The translations under genes were made by a program, and so were the position numbers. From Apostichopus japonicus (lineage: Eukaryota > Echinodermata > Holothuroidea > Aspidochirotida > Stichopodidae): 64,000 nucleotides of DNA. The DNA is taken from assembly GCF_037975245.1 (NCBI RefSeq), contig NC_092574.1, positions 5,946,713 to 6,010,712 on the forward strand, given 5' to 3'. The notes below the pieces were generated by a model. It saw nothing but the letters and a program-made list of their open reading frames with translations, ran no database searches and was not told the origin of the DNA. The stretch's first letter is position 1; the number at the start of each line of letters is the position of its first letter. This document shows positions 46,798 to 60,100 of the stretch, one piece after another.

Positions 46798-47718
46798 GGT
46801 AACCTGCCCCACCACCGTGAGGCCTGCTCCTTGCGGTATCCCAGAGATGTATATTTCAAAAGCTACAGATTCAGTAAATTAAATTATCCTCCTGTATATA
46901 AAAGAAAAGGAATGTATCAATGACTGACAAGCCACATTAGTGTTGAGCTATGCCAAAGTTCTAAGAAATATTCTGTAAAATAAATCACTAAATAAATTAA
47001 GTAAGCTTAGTAACTATCCATATTTTGATCTGCCAAATACAAGTCCCACCATAAGGCTGAGCTTAACTACACTGGGCAACCTATTTTAAATTTCTTCATA
47101 GTTAAACCTGTCTGGTATTGCCCGCTGATATATGTACCAATAATACTTCTCAACGGCTAGGAAAATTATATTTCAATGTCTGAGGGAGTCCTTTTTGGGG
47201 GTTAAATCTTTCAGACGCAAAGCTCAACCAGATGTTATTTGTTAACAAACACTCACCATTGATAATTCGAAATGTTCAGTGCCTCTTTCAAAGGGACATT
47301 TATTTCATTCTAAGGCCTAGGTAAATATGGCAACACTGGTCATCCAAAAACAAAATTGAACCAAGACATGCTCTTCGTAGGCACAATACCCTGACTTAAA
47401 TTGTCTACTAACTTTATACAGCTGGGCCTCAACTGGGTGAGGTAGGAGTCCTAGCCTTACTTCGACTTGAGTAATCCCACTTCTTATCTTATTTTTACCA
47501 CTACATGGGTGGGTGTGTGCACTGGTGGGTCTAACCATGCTTATCAACAATATGTTGCTAGTACGGCAAAGGCCTACACTACTACTTGTATAAGGTTGAT
47601 TTATTTTCTTCTTATTGTCAGACGTAATTCGCCGGCTACTGCTACAAAATCGTCAATAACATGCCATGGTCTAACGACAACGTTGGTTGTAATTACCATA
47701 CATGTAATATAGTCAGTA

Positions 47719-48190
47719 TTGCGAAGTTCGCCATACTGCGAAAATCGGCCACCCTTAAGAAACACACGATTTCACCATGACAACCTATAGCAACAGCCAA
47801 TTTCACGAAAAATTACGAAGCTACAGTTATTTTCTCTCCAAAATGACCGTGTGCAAGAAATTACTTACATATTTGTCAATAAAATGACGAAAGATCTATG
47901 AAGTCTGTTATAATTACTGAAAAAGCAACAGCGCCACCAATTTTTACCAGCGCCACACTGTAGGTTGCGTGGCCGAAATTCGCAATACTCTAGCAAGAAA
48001 TACCAGTTCCACAATCACGAAGAATTTTCTTGGAAAACAACGTGAAAACAGTTTGCAGGAAAGAAAGTTTGGCCGTGTATCGTACTAAAACACAATTCTC
48101 CCACCATATGAAGTATATTTTCTGGTGATTTATACCAGAAGATTTAGTTTTGGGGTGTTTTAAGTCTTAAGTGGGCGAACTTCGAAGTCA
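47719..48190. mobile_element. Possible MITE with GCGAAGTTCGCC ends
   Basis: GCGAAGTTCGCC near 47719 and GGGCGAACTTCGAAG near 48174 are inverted, and the inner arm GTGGCCGAAATTCGCAAT (about 47970) is a further inverted match to the left end. Target duplications are not clear, so the bounds are tentative. Confidence 0.45.
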
Positions 48191-48660
48191 CCATCCTACT
48201 TGTAAATAGCCTAACGTTGGCCTAAATTAACAACTTTGGTCAAACCCGTTGTCATTTATCACCTAGCCTTTCTCATGAAAGTTGATCATAACGATACTCA
48301 CACAAACGCTTTAGTGGGCAAAATTTGATGCGTTCCAGGACCATTCAACGATTTACTTGCTCAAATACTGTCAATAATTACAGTAGTTGGTTGCGTACTG
48401 TGGTCCCTTACGCTCATACTAATTGTGTGTCTGACTTGCTCTGCTCGCTATGGTTCCGGACGTAGGTAGGCAGATTGCATGCTCTACTTTCGTAACACTA
48501 TTACTATGTAATGTACAGACGCATGTACAACACGTATATGTGCGAGGTATCGTTGGCCTCTAAAGCCCTGACCAGAAACCCAAAATCTTAATATGCTATC
48601 GTTTTCTTGGAATCGAAAAAAAAACGGCATGAATAGGGGGGTATAAATTCTTGGTTTGTA

Positions 48661-48762
48661 ACATGAGTTGAGTTGAGTTCAGTAGAGTTCTGTTGAGTTC
48701 AGTTGAGTTCAGTTTAGTGCAGTTTAGTACAGTTTAGTTTAGTGCAGTTCAGTTCAGTGCAT
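48661..48762. repeat. GAGTTCAGTT short tandem repeat
   Basis: About 100 bp of imperfect 5- and 10-bp units (GAGTT, CAGTT, TAGTT, GTGCAGTTTA). Confidence 0.85.
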
Positions 48763-50525
48763 GTACGAACACTCTAAAATATCCAAGAAATTCAACCCTT
48801 ACATTAATCTTAAAAACATTTGCTTCTGGTAGGAACTGAGGTTATTCTCTGAGGAGTAGAATTACCAAAAATGTAAAAAGTTTGACAATGAGTGAACACT
48901 TTCTCACTGAAGTATAGATGGGGACAATACTTATTCTGGATATACTCGTCCGCACCCCCCCCCCCTACCTTATCCTGACCTGACGCAAAACAAACGTAAC
49001 ATACTATTCGTTCTCGTACACCCTTGAATACACTCGTTTCTGGAGCAGTTCTGTAAGGTTTGTCAATGATATTTGTGGAGTAATGATGTAGCGCCATCAC
49101 ATATTTGGTAATGCTTTACTTTGATATGCAAATAATCTTAATTTGAATGTTATGTTATCAGACCTTGACAAAGTTTTCATTATAAGAAGAGCAGAATACA
49201 TTTTCTCAAACAAAGCAGCTGGTATCGATTTATCTTTATGTTTGTAAGTTAAGTTGCTTCCGCGCTACAATGTCAACAACGTCAAACAGAAATGATTCAT
49301 GGTTTCTTTAAAAAAAAAAATTGCGGTGTGTACCTAATCTTTCGGGACATTATTTGACCATGACCCGGACAACTATTTGGAGCTTTCATATTATCCCTAA
49401 AATATGCAGGAATAATAACCCAAACTTGGAAACGTGACTTATGTCAGAACACTGCTGTCGAAATACAGAAATGGTGGCGCTCTTCGAGAACAAGCCATAA
49501 TTTACATTGGTTAATCGACACGTATCTGGTGAAAATGAGTATAGTAATAAAAGGCAAGCTTATATCTCTCTATTGCGGGGAGTTGCGTAAGGTGCAGCAA
49601 AAATGTCGTCCCCGAAATAGTAGAGAGCAAAGCGTCACTCTCTACGGCTCTGGTTGTAGATTCTCATAGTTAGAATCAACATTTTTATGAAATTGAAGGT
49701 CTCATGAATGGTCAGTGTGTCAGCCTATCCAGTAAAGTGTGGTAGGACTTAGCCAGTAAGATCTTCTACAATGACTTAGGGATCACCGGTAGTTGGAGGA
49801 TTTAGTGTGTAAATCAATGGGGCAATTACACGGCATATGATACATTTAATACGTATGATACATTTAATACGTTGTCACTCGCGTCTGCGTATATTAACTT
49901 CAAATATGTTATCATATGAGAAATTCTCCATCTGGAGATGTTTACATGATGCAAAGCCTATACATAGCCTATATGTCACACATGGATGAATTACATGTAC
50001 TGTTATTTGTTTAAATTAGAAAGCTTACGTGTTTGCTTATGTGGATGCATTTAGTAAATATCTTAGCGTGTAAGATGAGTTATGCTTGTCTTAATTTATA
50101 TAACAAGTAATTAACGCATAAACAAACGTTTACCTAAGGCATCTAATAACAACCTTTTGTCCCCTTGCAACTGAAACCACAAAACGAGCCGTAAAAGATA
50201 TTCACAAGTATGTCATTTGTGTTTACAACTTTAATGTATTGCTCCACAATTTCACATTACAAGAACTCGTATATGTATCTTATTTTATGGCAAAAAATGT
50301 CGTTAATATCAGTTTAAATGAAGTGAAATTAGTATAGTTGTGAAGATGATATACATATGAAAGATTTATCAGTTTCGTTGTGCATATACAGGAAATGAGT
50401 GAAAAGTATTCTTACAACCAGCTGCATGAGTACGTTATGATAATTGCTACATATAAAGGGAAATATAGAAAAGAAAAAAAAAACCTCTTTAATACATACA
50501 TATATTACCGTATTTTATAGTATAG

Positions 50526-50528
<3 letters not shown>

Positions 50529-50563
<35 letters not shown>

Positions 50564-50570
50564 GTGTATA

Positions 50571-50606
<36 letters not shown>
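50529..50606. repeat. (TA)n microsatellite
   Basis: Two TA runs interrupted by CGTGTATATTATATG. Confidence 0.95.
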
Positions 50607-50611
<5 letters not shown>

Positions 50612-51434
50612 AACCAGTTTGGGAAGTTTCATAAAGTATTTATGGAGGAGGTGAGGGGGAGGGGGATGGTGAGGGCGGAAGGGGGGGGGGTTATGGCACT
50701 CTTGGGGCTAGGCCCTCAGTGCCACTGCAAATGACATAAAGACGCGCATCCATGCAGCGGCATTGCCCCGACGTCAATTGGGCATTATACGTTCGTATAC
50801 TCATAACATGAGTTCTGCTATATCCCTTCTTTCACCCCAAATACCTTCATCAGGAATAAAAAAAATAAAGCCAAAGCAGTGTAAGCATATATGTGTATTA
50901 CGTCGTCGGAACATCCTCTAGGAAATCAGGTTGAGTATAGCAGTCGAACTGGCAGGCCAATTGTCATCAGATGCCGGACAGAAAGATACAGACGTTCGTT
51001 CTTGCCAAGGGCCATTCTTAGTCTTGCCAACGAGTTTTGTAGGAAAAAGGTTTTTTTTACTATATGCCAGTACATGGATTTTTATTGTCTTAATTTTAAG
51101 AAATGTATATATTATAAATCTTATGTTTTGATGTATTTTTGTCTGTTTTATGTATGTTATACTGAGATGGAGTGAACTCCAATTCCTTTTATAGCCAATA
51201 AAGATTCTTATATCTTATATCCCCAAGATGTTAGTGCCTATATCTTGCATAAACAATTTCTGTGTATAAAAACAAACAAACAGACAGAAGAAAAAAGAAA
51301 AAAGGTATGAAAACAAAAACACACGTTATATAAAAAACCAGCTTGGTGTACGTCGTATGTGTATGCTTTGGCCTTTAGTACAAAGCAAACAAAAGCATAT
51401 CGAACATCTGAAATAGAAAAATCATAATCATTTA

Positions 51435-51435
<1 letters not shown>

Positions 51436-51507
<72 letters not shown>

Positions 51508-51520
51508 ATATATATATATA
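51436..51520. repeat. (TA)n microsatellite
   Basis: Nearly uninterrupted TA for about 68 bp, then ATAAACATATATA variants. Confidence 0.95.
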
Positions 51521-51855
51521 AACAATAAATAAACAATATATAGCGTACCGCATTTTCATTTCTGTGTAAAATATTGAATCGATTATCATATATATGACTG
51601 GTTTTACATCTTAGAGTCCTTTTAAAAGATCATTTGGGTGCTGATGGATATTCAATATCTTTCATTATTAATTTCTTGTTATGATTTTTTTACAAAATGT
51701 TTACACCTATTTATCGAAATAGTAAACATTTTGAAGGACAAAACTTCGAACAAACTGACTTCATTTTCAGGCATACCAACTGAAGTGTTAGCGCAATATA
51801 GATTTTAGCTCATGCATGGTGAACAACATCCCCACTTGTTTGAAAACGTGGATGA

Positions 51856-52713
51856 AAAAACTTTGGTTTTTACCAGTTAGATCCTAGAGATGTACCATCA
51901 TTCAATTGTAATCAGAGAGCTATTGTAACATCATTACCATCAACTCTAGAAAATGTGAAACTCTGGATGCAATTTAACCGTCTTAAGATGAATGATGAAA
52001 AATCGGAGTTTATCGTTTTCGGAAGCAATCACCAACTACCAAAGTGCAATACAGACGTTTTATCCATTGGGGACACTCCTGTCCGTCGTACCCATAGTGT
52101 GAAGCTACTAGGTGTTTACTTGGATGAAACCCTCAATCTCAAACATCATATTTCCATGAAAGCTCGTGCATCAGCCCTCGCCATGTTTAATCTGAAGAAG
52201 ATCCGGAAATATTTGGACAAGTCGACATGTCTCAAAATTGCAAATGCCACGATTTTCTCTCATATGGACTATTGCAATGGTCTTTTTATCAACCTCCCGG
52301 CCTCCACACTTCATCCCCTACAAAGGATCCAAAATTACACGGCTAAAATTATTCTCGGCAGATCAAAATATGATAGTGCCTCCGCAGCATTGAAGGAGCT
52401 GCACATCCTCCCCGTTAATGTCCGCGCTGAGTACAAGATCCTCCTCCTCGTTTATAAGTGTATACATAATTCAGCACCAGCTTATCTGTCCGAGTTGCTG
52501 GAAATTAAGACACCTGGTCGTTCAACACGCTCGTCAAAGGGCATTCTTCTCAAGGTTCCTTTCACACGCCGCAAATGTTTCGCAGGCCGCTCTTTCAGCG
52601 TCACTGGCCCTAGACTTTGGAACGCTCTCCCCGTCGACACAAGAAATTCGAAGACCATCAGAACTTTTAAAGCTGCTTTAAAGACTCATTTATTTAAGAA
52701 ATCGTTTTTATAA
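51856..52713 (+). pseudogene. 5'-truncated LINE reverse-transcriptase C-terminus, frame open
   Basis: Reads VKLWMQFNRLKMNDEKSEFI (end of the polymerase palm and the following ND.K.E motif), SVKLLGVYLDETLNLKHHIS, FSHMDYCNGLFINLPASTL, LQRIQNYTAKIILGR, LKELHILPVNVRAEYKILLL and FSVTGPRLWNALPVDTRNS, then a stop at 52711-52713. This is the thumb and C-terminal region of a jockey/CR1-group LINE. The catalytic FADD box and all upstream domains are absent, so it is a dead 5' truncation, but the remaining ~280 codons are undamaged and so probably young. A CCTTAACCTTAACCTTACC run (about 52780-52798) may be the 3' tail. Confidence 0.8.
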
Positions 52714-52799
52714 TTGTTTTGTTGTTCAGCGCCATTGAGTGTTTTTACAGTAATGTGCGCTTTACCAAGTGTTTCCACCTTAACCTTAACCTTACCATG

Positions 52800-53568
52800 T
52801 TTTTATCATTTTGGCGGGAAAATGTATTAGTTTCAACTTGGGTTGCATAAAACAAACAAAAAAGTGCGGCAACGTTTTGTGTTATTGAAGTTCCTGATTG
52901 CTAGAGATTACTTGGACAGTTTCATCACAGGACCCTCAAAAAAAAAAGCCAATGCATGCTACGAAACATCAATATGAGAGCGAATTGTATGGAATTTAGA
53001 ACACTGTAGATCTTCAAAATATATAACGAAAGAAAAAAAAACGATTGATTTGATTAAATCATTCCAGTTTCCCTGACACAATTTGGGGGCTTAAAGGGTG
53101 TGGAGACTCGCGCACAAAGAATCGTCTCATGCCGGTAATCTGACCTAGTTTCGAATGAGGTGTAACAGAAGGGCTAGACACCACCATCGATCCCAGAAAA
53201 TACACACACAGCTTGCTACCGTCGGTAATTAGACACTAGTGTACAGTCAATACATACAGCTATGGTCAGTACCCACAACACAGTGTACCTAGCGGCGATG
53301 GACATCTCAGGTCAAGATATTGTCTGCATTTTGTAGCGACAAGAAGAAAACTTCACTTGCAAGAAACGGAAAGTTAACTTTTTCAGAGCGCGGCACGCGG
53401 TTTGGGGCGAGTCTTCAATGCCTTTAATTATTCCTGTTAGCATGTGTAAAACATTAAGTCAAAGAAATTATGGTGAAAAACGTCTTACAAAATTTTGAGA
53501 GTTTCTTGTTTAGTCAATTTATCTTCTTTTTTTTTTACCAAAAGCGCAGTTTTCGTTTAGATTGACCT
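52800..53568. other. Gap downstream of TRPC
   Basis: AT-rich sequence that should include the TRPC 3' untranslated region. TTTAAT at 53423-53428 reads ATTAAA on the minus strand, about 140 nt after the stop, and is a candidate poly(A) signal. Nothing else recognised. Confidence 0.4.
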
Positions 53569-54142
53569 TCAAAGCCTCGTAAGCGAGTGTCCAGTTGCAG
53601 TACCACCCTGCTCATCAGAGCCAGCTCTCATTGAGGGCGATATGTGGTATCTGATTCCCATAGTACTAGCATGTTGCCGTATCCCGTGAATATCCACATC
53701 CTGGTTACCGTCAATTGGTCGGAAATAGTTCGGTCTGGGAGGAGGTGTAGGCGGCGGAGGTGATACGTTAGGTAATCTCGATGGGTCTACGTTAGAGTGC
53801 TGGGAGGAGCTCTCATGGAAACTGTTTCTTATTTCATCTTTCAAGGTGCTAACTATGTCCCACTTAACATTTTCCAAGTCTCTCTTGGTCACGTGATTTG
53901 AGCCACCAATGGGACTAGATCCTTCAGTGAATTGCCCACGGTAGCTGTTACCATCTCCGGTAGAATGGGATGAGGTGATTAACTTCTTGTTCGTAGCCCG
54001 CCCTCTACTTGTATCAGCACCACTTCTGACGTTATCATCTTTCTGTTTCTCCTTGAAAGCCTTCACTAACTCTTTCTTGATGTCGTCGAATTGAAATTTG
54101 CCTCTGGCCTCTTCTCGCTTTCTGTCTTCTCGTAGTTCGTAT
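53569..54142 (-). CDS. TRPC4/5: TRPC4/5 terminal exon: cytosolic tail and PDZ ligand
   Basis: Starts (R)[20 protein letters not shown], then [16 protein letters not shown]. It goes through Ser/Gly-rich sequence, a second helix-like block [20 protein letters not shown], a proline-rich [11 protein letters not shown], and ends TGHSLTRL-stop. The join to the previous exon gives SSLRYEL, matching SSFRYE of TRPC4/5. Confidence 0.92.
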
Positions 54143-57100
54143 CTGCAAATGAAATTATATGGATAAATGTAAGAACAATAATAATAATGATGTGACGAAC
54201 AACGAATCAATTTCAAATATATTAATATAGCTCATTATAGCTCCACTAATAAATTTCCTTTCACATTACGAGGAAGACGTGAATAATTATTCTTGTTCGC
54301 TGCATTGTTTTGTTATTTCCAGTAACAGAAGAAACTAAATTGCCAGGCGCTTTTTTGTCGTTATCAGCAGGTATATAAGTGTCAACTACCAGGAATGATG
54401 AAAATAGATATAGAGGTTTGCAAATAAAGCAAAACATTAATTTTTTGTTGTTGCGAATGACACGGCTCAACATGTTTCGCTAGTGATGAGGAAGCACTTC
54501 TTTTTTAAGTACACTGACCTCTTAGCTAAGTTATAACGAGGGTTAAATATACAAATATGTATATATATATATATTTATATATTACATGACTCATGACAGA
54601 GGAATACAAAGTTATAAAATATAAGCCAAAGCAGAATACACCATTTAAGTCTTAGATTTACTCCGTCGGCCTTCTGTTAAGCATTGTATCTGCCGCCTGC
54701 AGGGGATGATAAATTGCGGGAGAGGGCGGGTGGATGGGGAGGGCAGCAGTAAAGTTTACATATATATTATTTTATGAAGGCGGTGACAGTGTTGTTGAAA
54801 TAGCGACCTGTATTCGCACCACGCCCTCGTGAAAAATTTTGATTTCTAAATGACCGATGGCTATGCTCTCGGCCCCACCACATCCCCACCCGCCCCTTCG
54901 GCGTGGGGCCTGGGAAAAGGTGAGCAGAACAGACCTTAAGCTAGATATATCCTGTTTGATCTCATTCAAATCATCTTCGTTCACTCCGTCCGCTTTCTGT
55001 TTGGCCTTGTATCTGTGAATATATCGACTGACCAATCGTTTCATCACGTCCTGGTACCGTAACTCTGGCGCAACAGGTGTCGGAGGGCTGCCGTCTCCAC
55101 CCTGCAAAAAAACAAAAACAAACAAAAAAACAAACAAAAAAAACAAACAAACAAACAATACCAATGTGATATACTCTATTTAGCACTAGAACTCGGCATC
55201 AAATCTATAATAGCTTCAAATCCTGCACAACATATGTACAAGAAACTATAGAGGACGGCAGAGTCCACGCGGGTTTAAAAATAGAGGACGCTATTTAACT
55301 AAAGAGATATCTGGGGCACGCTTGACATCTACATAAAAGGAACATATTGTGTCTAAGTATCACCCCAAAGTGACGCCTGCATGCATACCATTTAATTATG
55401 ATCCTTACGCAACTCCAAACATGTACCAAACATATTTTGCACGAAAAACGTCTCGAATGTTACCAAATTTAGCAAAAAGTATGAACATTTTTCGTCAATG
55501 GAATGCTAAAAATTCCAGATAAACGCAATATGGACCTGTAAACAGCCTAACTTTGCCTCTTTTCATGGAAGTCTGATCACCTAATTATGCCTATATATCG
55601 ACAGGTCCGAGGATGTAGCAGATAATAAATTAGGGTTTGAGTTTTGTACTCATGCAACTGAGAAGTTTATGAAGCTTGATTGTCACAAAATCTTGCAACA
55701 CTAAACCTTTGTGTATACCAAACCGACTTTTCGTCCATTTCCATCCCTATAACACTTTGAATAATAAAGCCATTCTCGACCCGAACTGGATTTTTTTTTA
55801 ATAATAATATCATTTCCAGGTAACTGAAATGATAAAACACAATATCAAATACGGGAATAATCGCAAACAAATTAGGTTTAATTCCAATGCCCTTTTACTA
55901 ATAAACATCTGTATTTTATATTCCGTGAAACTTATTTTCATCAACCTCTAATTCAATATTTTATTGAAAATTATATAATATCTATATCTGGCCTTTCAAA
56001 TGTTATAAGCTTGATCTTTACTGGAGTTCCTTCGTTCCCTGTTTTCTTCACTAAATCTCCATGACACCGTTTGACAGAATCATCACTGGAAAGTAATTAA
56101 TCCCGTAACATATATTGATATATTCATTCAAAACACGCGAATTAAGGTTTATACCCATTTTCGTGATGTTAAATGCACTTTGCTGATCTTTTCATGCGAT
56201 AATATATCTTCATATAAGTCTTGATGAGAATATTTGACTGCGTGATATTAACACAAATTTTTGAATAAAGCACCTGTCCCAATTTCAATCATATTTTTTT
56301 TTCCTGAGTAATATTCCATAAATGAAGGCCGCATATATCAAATTTCACTGTTTTTGCTACTGCAAGTTCTTTTGTTAGTTTCGTTTGCTATTAGATGAAG
56401 AAAACTTGCAGAATCTGTCAACACGCCGATGATACAGAAGTAATTAACTAAACGCGGAATTGATCATGCTCTTCTCCGATCCATTCTTTCATTTCGCTTA
56501 TATCGGTTTCGGGAAGAAAAAAACCCATCTTGTAGAGATTATTGAGTAGTGAGTGAATGAGTTGCATGACTAACTGAGCAGAATTGCTATTGTGAGAAAA
56601 AATCCCAAGTATAACGTTCGTTGAGACCGTGCATTCAAGCATATTGAATTTTTAATATTGTATTTCCATTTGATTTTATCTCAGTCAAAAATATAAAAAA
56701 TAAAATTATGACTGAGATAGAGGCCTTAGCTCCATTTAAAATAAAATATCAAATAAAAAACAGATCGAGTCCAACTAAAGCCATTAAGGGAATCACATTG
56801 ACAAAGAGTTTAAATTCATGCCTATAGCGCTACAGTTGATCCGAGTTATACCAGGGTCAGATCCGGATCAGATCTTACAAAAGATTAGATCAAACGTGAT
56901 AGAATATATTTTTCAGTAACGTATTGATAGGCTCTGTTTATATTGTTCATTAATTTTTCATTCACGTCTGATCCATCAGTGGCACGTTTGATTTACATAT
57001 TTCACATGTGATAACAAATTCAGTCGCGTTAACATGTATCGCTAGATTCGAAGATCCGTGTTAATTAAAGGGGCAGGGTAGGAAAATGAGCAGAGTGGAA

Positions 57101-60100
57101 AAGGTCTGTGATGCGCGCGCTGTTTTAAGGGTTGTTTGACCTTTGGCCGTGCTCACGTTAAAAGCATTATTAAAAGGGTACACAGCAGTATTGTAATATC
57201 TCACGGAAAACGAGTGATGGATACATCCGTTAAATCCTATACTCCGTTTCCAACCCTGACTCAATCTCTATCCAATCGTGACCTACCTTACCTCTTCCCC
57301 TACCCCATCCGTACTCTATTCTTACCCCGAGAAAGTAGGGGTGGGGAGGGGGTGGGTTGATACTTACTTTTAAATTACCGTTAAGTGAATCCTTTTTGGA
57401 CATCTTAGACATTCGACGGGAGGTTAGCATTCCAGAACAGAGCGCCCGCTTCAAATATTGATAACAATAGTAGACAGATTTTGGGCTGATGATCAGATTA
57501 AATGGGGGCGGTAGAGTACTTCCCTCGTCGAAATAACTCATCCAAAGTTTTGACCGGGCAAACTTCCATTCCACATCTGCATGGTTCTGAGAGAGAGAAT
57601 AAAATATGTTTTTCATGAAATTAAATCATTTTAGAGGATCTAAACCGAACGACCCGGCATCATTACAATTGGCGTGAAACCACGGTTGGCCGAGATGGGG
57701 GTGTGGGGGGGGGGTGGGGTGGATACCGATGGGAGAGTGGTAACCGATGGGGATGCTTATTACACGAGTTTATGGAAATCGGCCAGGGGAGGAACTCTCT
57801 GTGCCCTGGCTAATCCCTCCACCCCAACCCCTCCACCCCAACCCCTCCACCCCAACCCCTCCACCCCAACCCCTCCACCCCAACCCCTCCACCCCAACCC
57901 CTCCACTCCAACCACTCCACCCCAACCCCTCGTGTGCCTTCTTAATGATTTTGATCCCCTTCTGTTTCCTAGATCAACAAATACACTCTCAACTCGCTAA
58001 TAGAGGAAAAGCTCACCTCGATGTTTTGGAACGAACTACTCATCATAGCGATCAGCATATTGAGTAAGACTACGATGGCGACGAGTTGATACGAAAGGAA
58101 AAGAAGTTCTCCAAATATCTCCAAGGACGAGTCGTCATTCTGGATAAGAATAACATCTTTACCGATCAAACCGAAGAGAGCCCAGACAAGAGTAAGAAGA
58201 GCTCGTCCTAGTCTGTCATAACAGAAAACGGTAAATAAATGGTAATTAATATTAAAAAAATGTTAATTTTTTTAATGGTAAATAAAAAACTAGTAACAAG
58301 CGCAACTGTTTTTCTCCCTAAAACGGTTTCTTTCCTTGATAAAATTTCGAGAGACCAAACCATTCTATTTTATGGCAACACCGTTTTCCAAGACAAATCC
58401 AGAAAGTGTATAAACTCACACGCTATATACAAAAACACTGGAAACAGTTTCAAATGATAAGAGGCACATGTTAAATAAAATGAACAAAATTAACGTATGG
58501 ACATATATGGCCGATAATGTTATAAGGTTGGTTAAGCTATGGGGCTATTACGGAATAGCTCCATGTCGGTCGGTCGGTAGCGGTCGGTGGCAGGTGGATG
58601 GGAGGGAGAAGGGTGGGGGGAGGGGAGAGCAGTGGTAGTATCACTGGATTAAACTGGATACCATACACACGTTTTAGCCAGGCATAAGGTTTGACACAAC
58701 TCACTTACCCGGAGAATTCTTTGTACTCGGATTCAACTGCACCGCAGGTTGCATCGCCGTCCCGTGGCTCACAGTTAGAATAGAGTTTATTCATTCCACA
58801 CGCGAATGATAGCAGAACCAAAAAGAAGATCAGAAGGAATTTGCATATGTCGATTAACATACAACCCAGGGATATCTGTAGGGGACCGAGGTATGGATTA
58901 GCCTGGAATAAGAAGATTATCCGAGCGAAACTGAAGACATTAGCGATTGAAAATATGCCTTCGGCGAGTAGAGTGGGATCATCCTTGGGCCAGTTTTCAC
59001 GGCTTATATCTGGGTCATAGTTGTCCCCATTAATCATTATCATTGTAGCGAACCTTAGACTGAACGTACAGAGATACATCGACAGCATAATAAAATCTAA
59101 CCAGTTCCACCACTGACGTATGTATGCCTTCAGACCTTCTTCCCATAGCTGCTTACATTCCGCCCAAATCATACCTAAGAAGAAGAAGAAGAAAAATGTC
59201 AGACGATTGCAAATCCAGAAGAAGATAAATAAAGGAGAGTGGCTTGATAAGAGGTGGGGAGTACGCAAGGGCGGCGGAACCGGGGGGGGCACAGGGGGCA
59301 CGTGCCCCCCCCCCCACTTTTCCTCAGGTTAAAAATGTGCCCTTTTTCTGCCAAAAAATTTCTAAATAAAAAAGAGTTAACAAAGCGAAACCCACGTCGA
59401 ATGAAATATTTCGGGAATTTTTAAATGTTTACTACCACAGGCGTAGGAGCCCAATTTGATTTGGGGGGGGGGGGGGCTGTAACGACTTGACCGAAAAATA
59501 TTATCAAACTTTTTCGCGCGCTACGCGCGCGTTCAACATGTTAATGTGCATATCATATAGGCATGCGTTGGTTATTACATCGCATGCCAATAACATACAA
59601 TCATTTGCCGTGTTATAACCCTTCCAAATTGGTTAGAATTATTGGCAAAGTCGTTACAATAATAATGATCATAATAATATCAGTTTAACCATTGAAAAAC
59701 ACATAGAAAATTATTTTTCTTTCAGTATTTTCACATATTTCATTTGCTTTCATGCATGTATCGATCGCGTGTACAGGAACTTGGACTTTATAATGATTTC
59801 ACCTAATTTTGTCTTTTTCCTTGTTTCCCAATTTGCACATTAGATATTGCAGTGCTAATATGCATTGTTTCCTTGAGGGGGGGGGGGGGTGGTGGCGTTG
59901 ATGGAGTGATGTGTACACGCAACTAAGATAATACAATAAGAGTTATAAAGGGTACTAAATATCAGGCTGCATCAGTCCAATCGAATTTCTGCTAAGTGCC
60001 CTTCGACGTTGGTGCCCCCCCCCCCCCCAGATTGAAAGTGCTTCCGCCGCCCTTGGGAGTACGCATCAAAATCCACATTGTAACTTATAGTAAAATGCCA

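Larger units (their letters stand above)
46892..51854. other. Intergenic region upstream of SH3RF
   Basis: No protein-coding exon recognised. It should hold the SH3RF promoter and any non-coding first exon. Contents seen: an inverted-repeat element at about 47719-48190, a short tandem repeat at 48661, two long (TA)n tracts, a G-rich patch (50640-50690), and no clear RNA gene. Confidence 0.5.
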
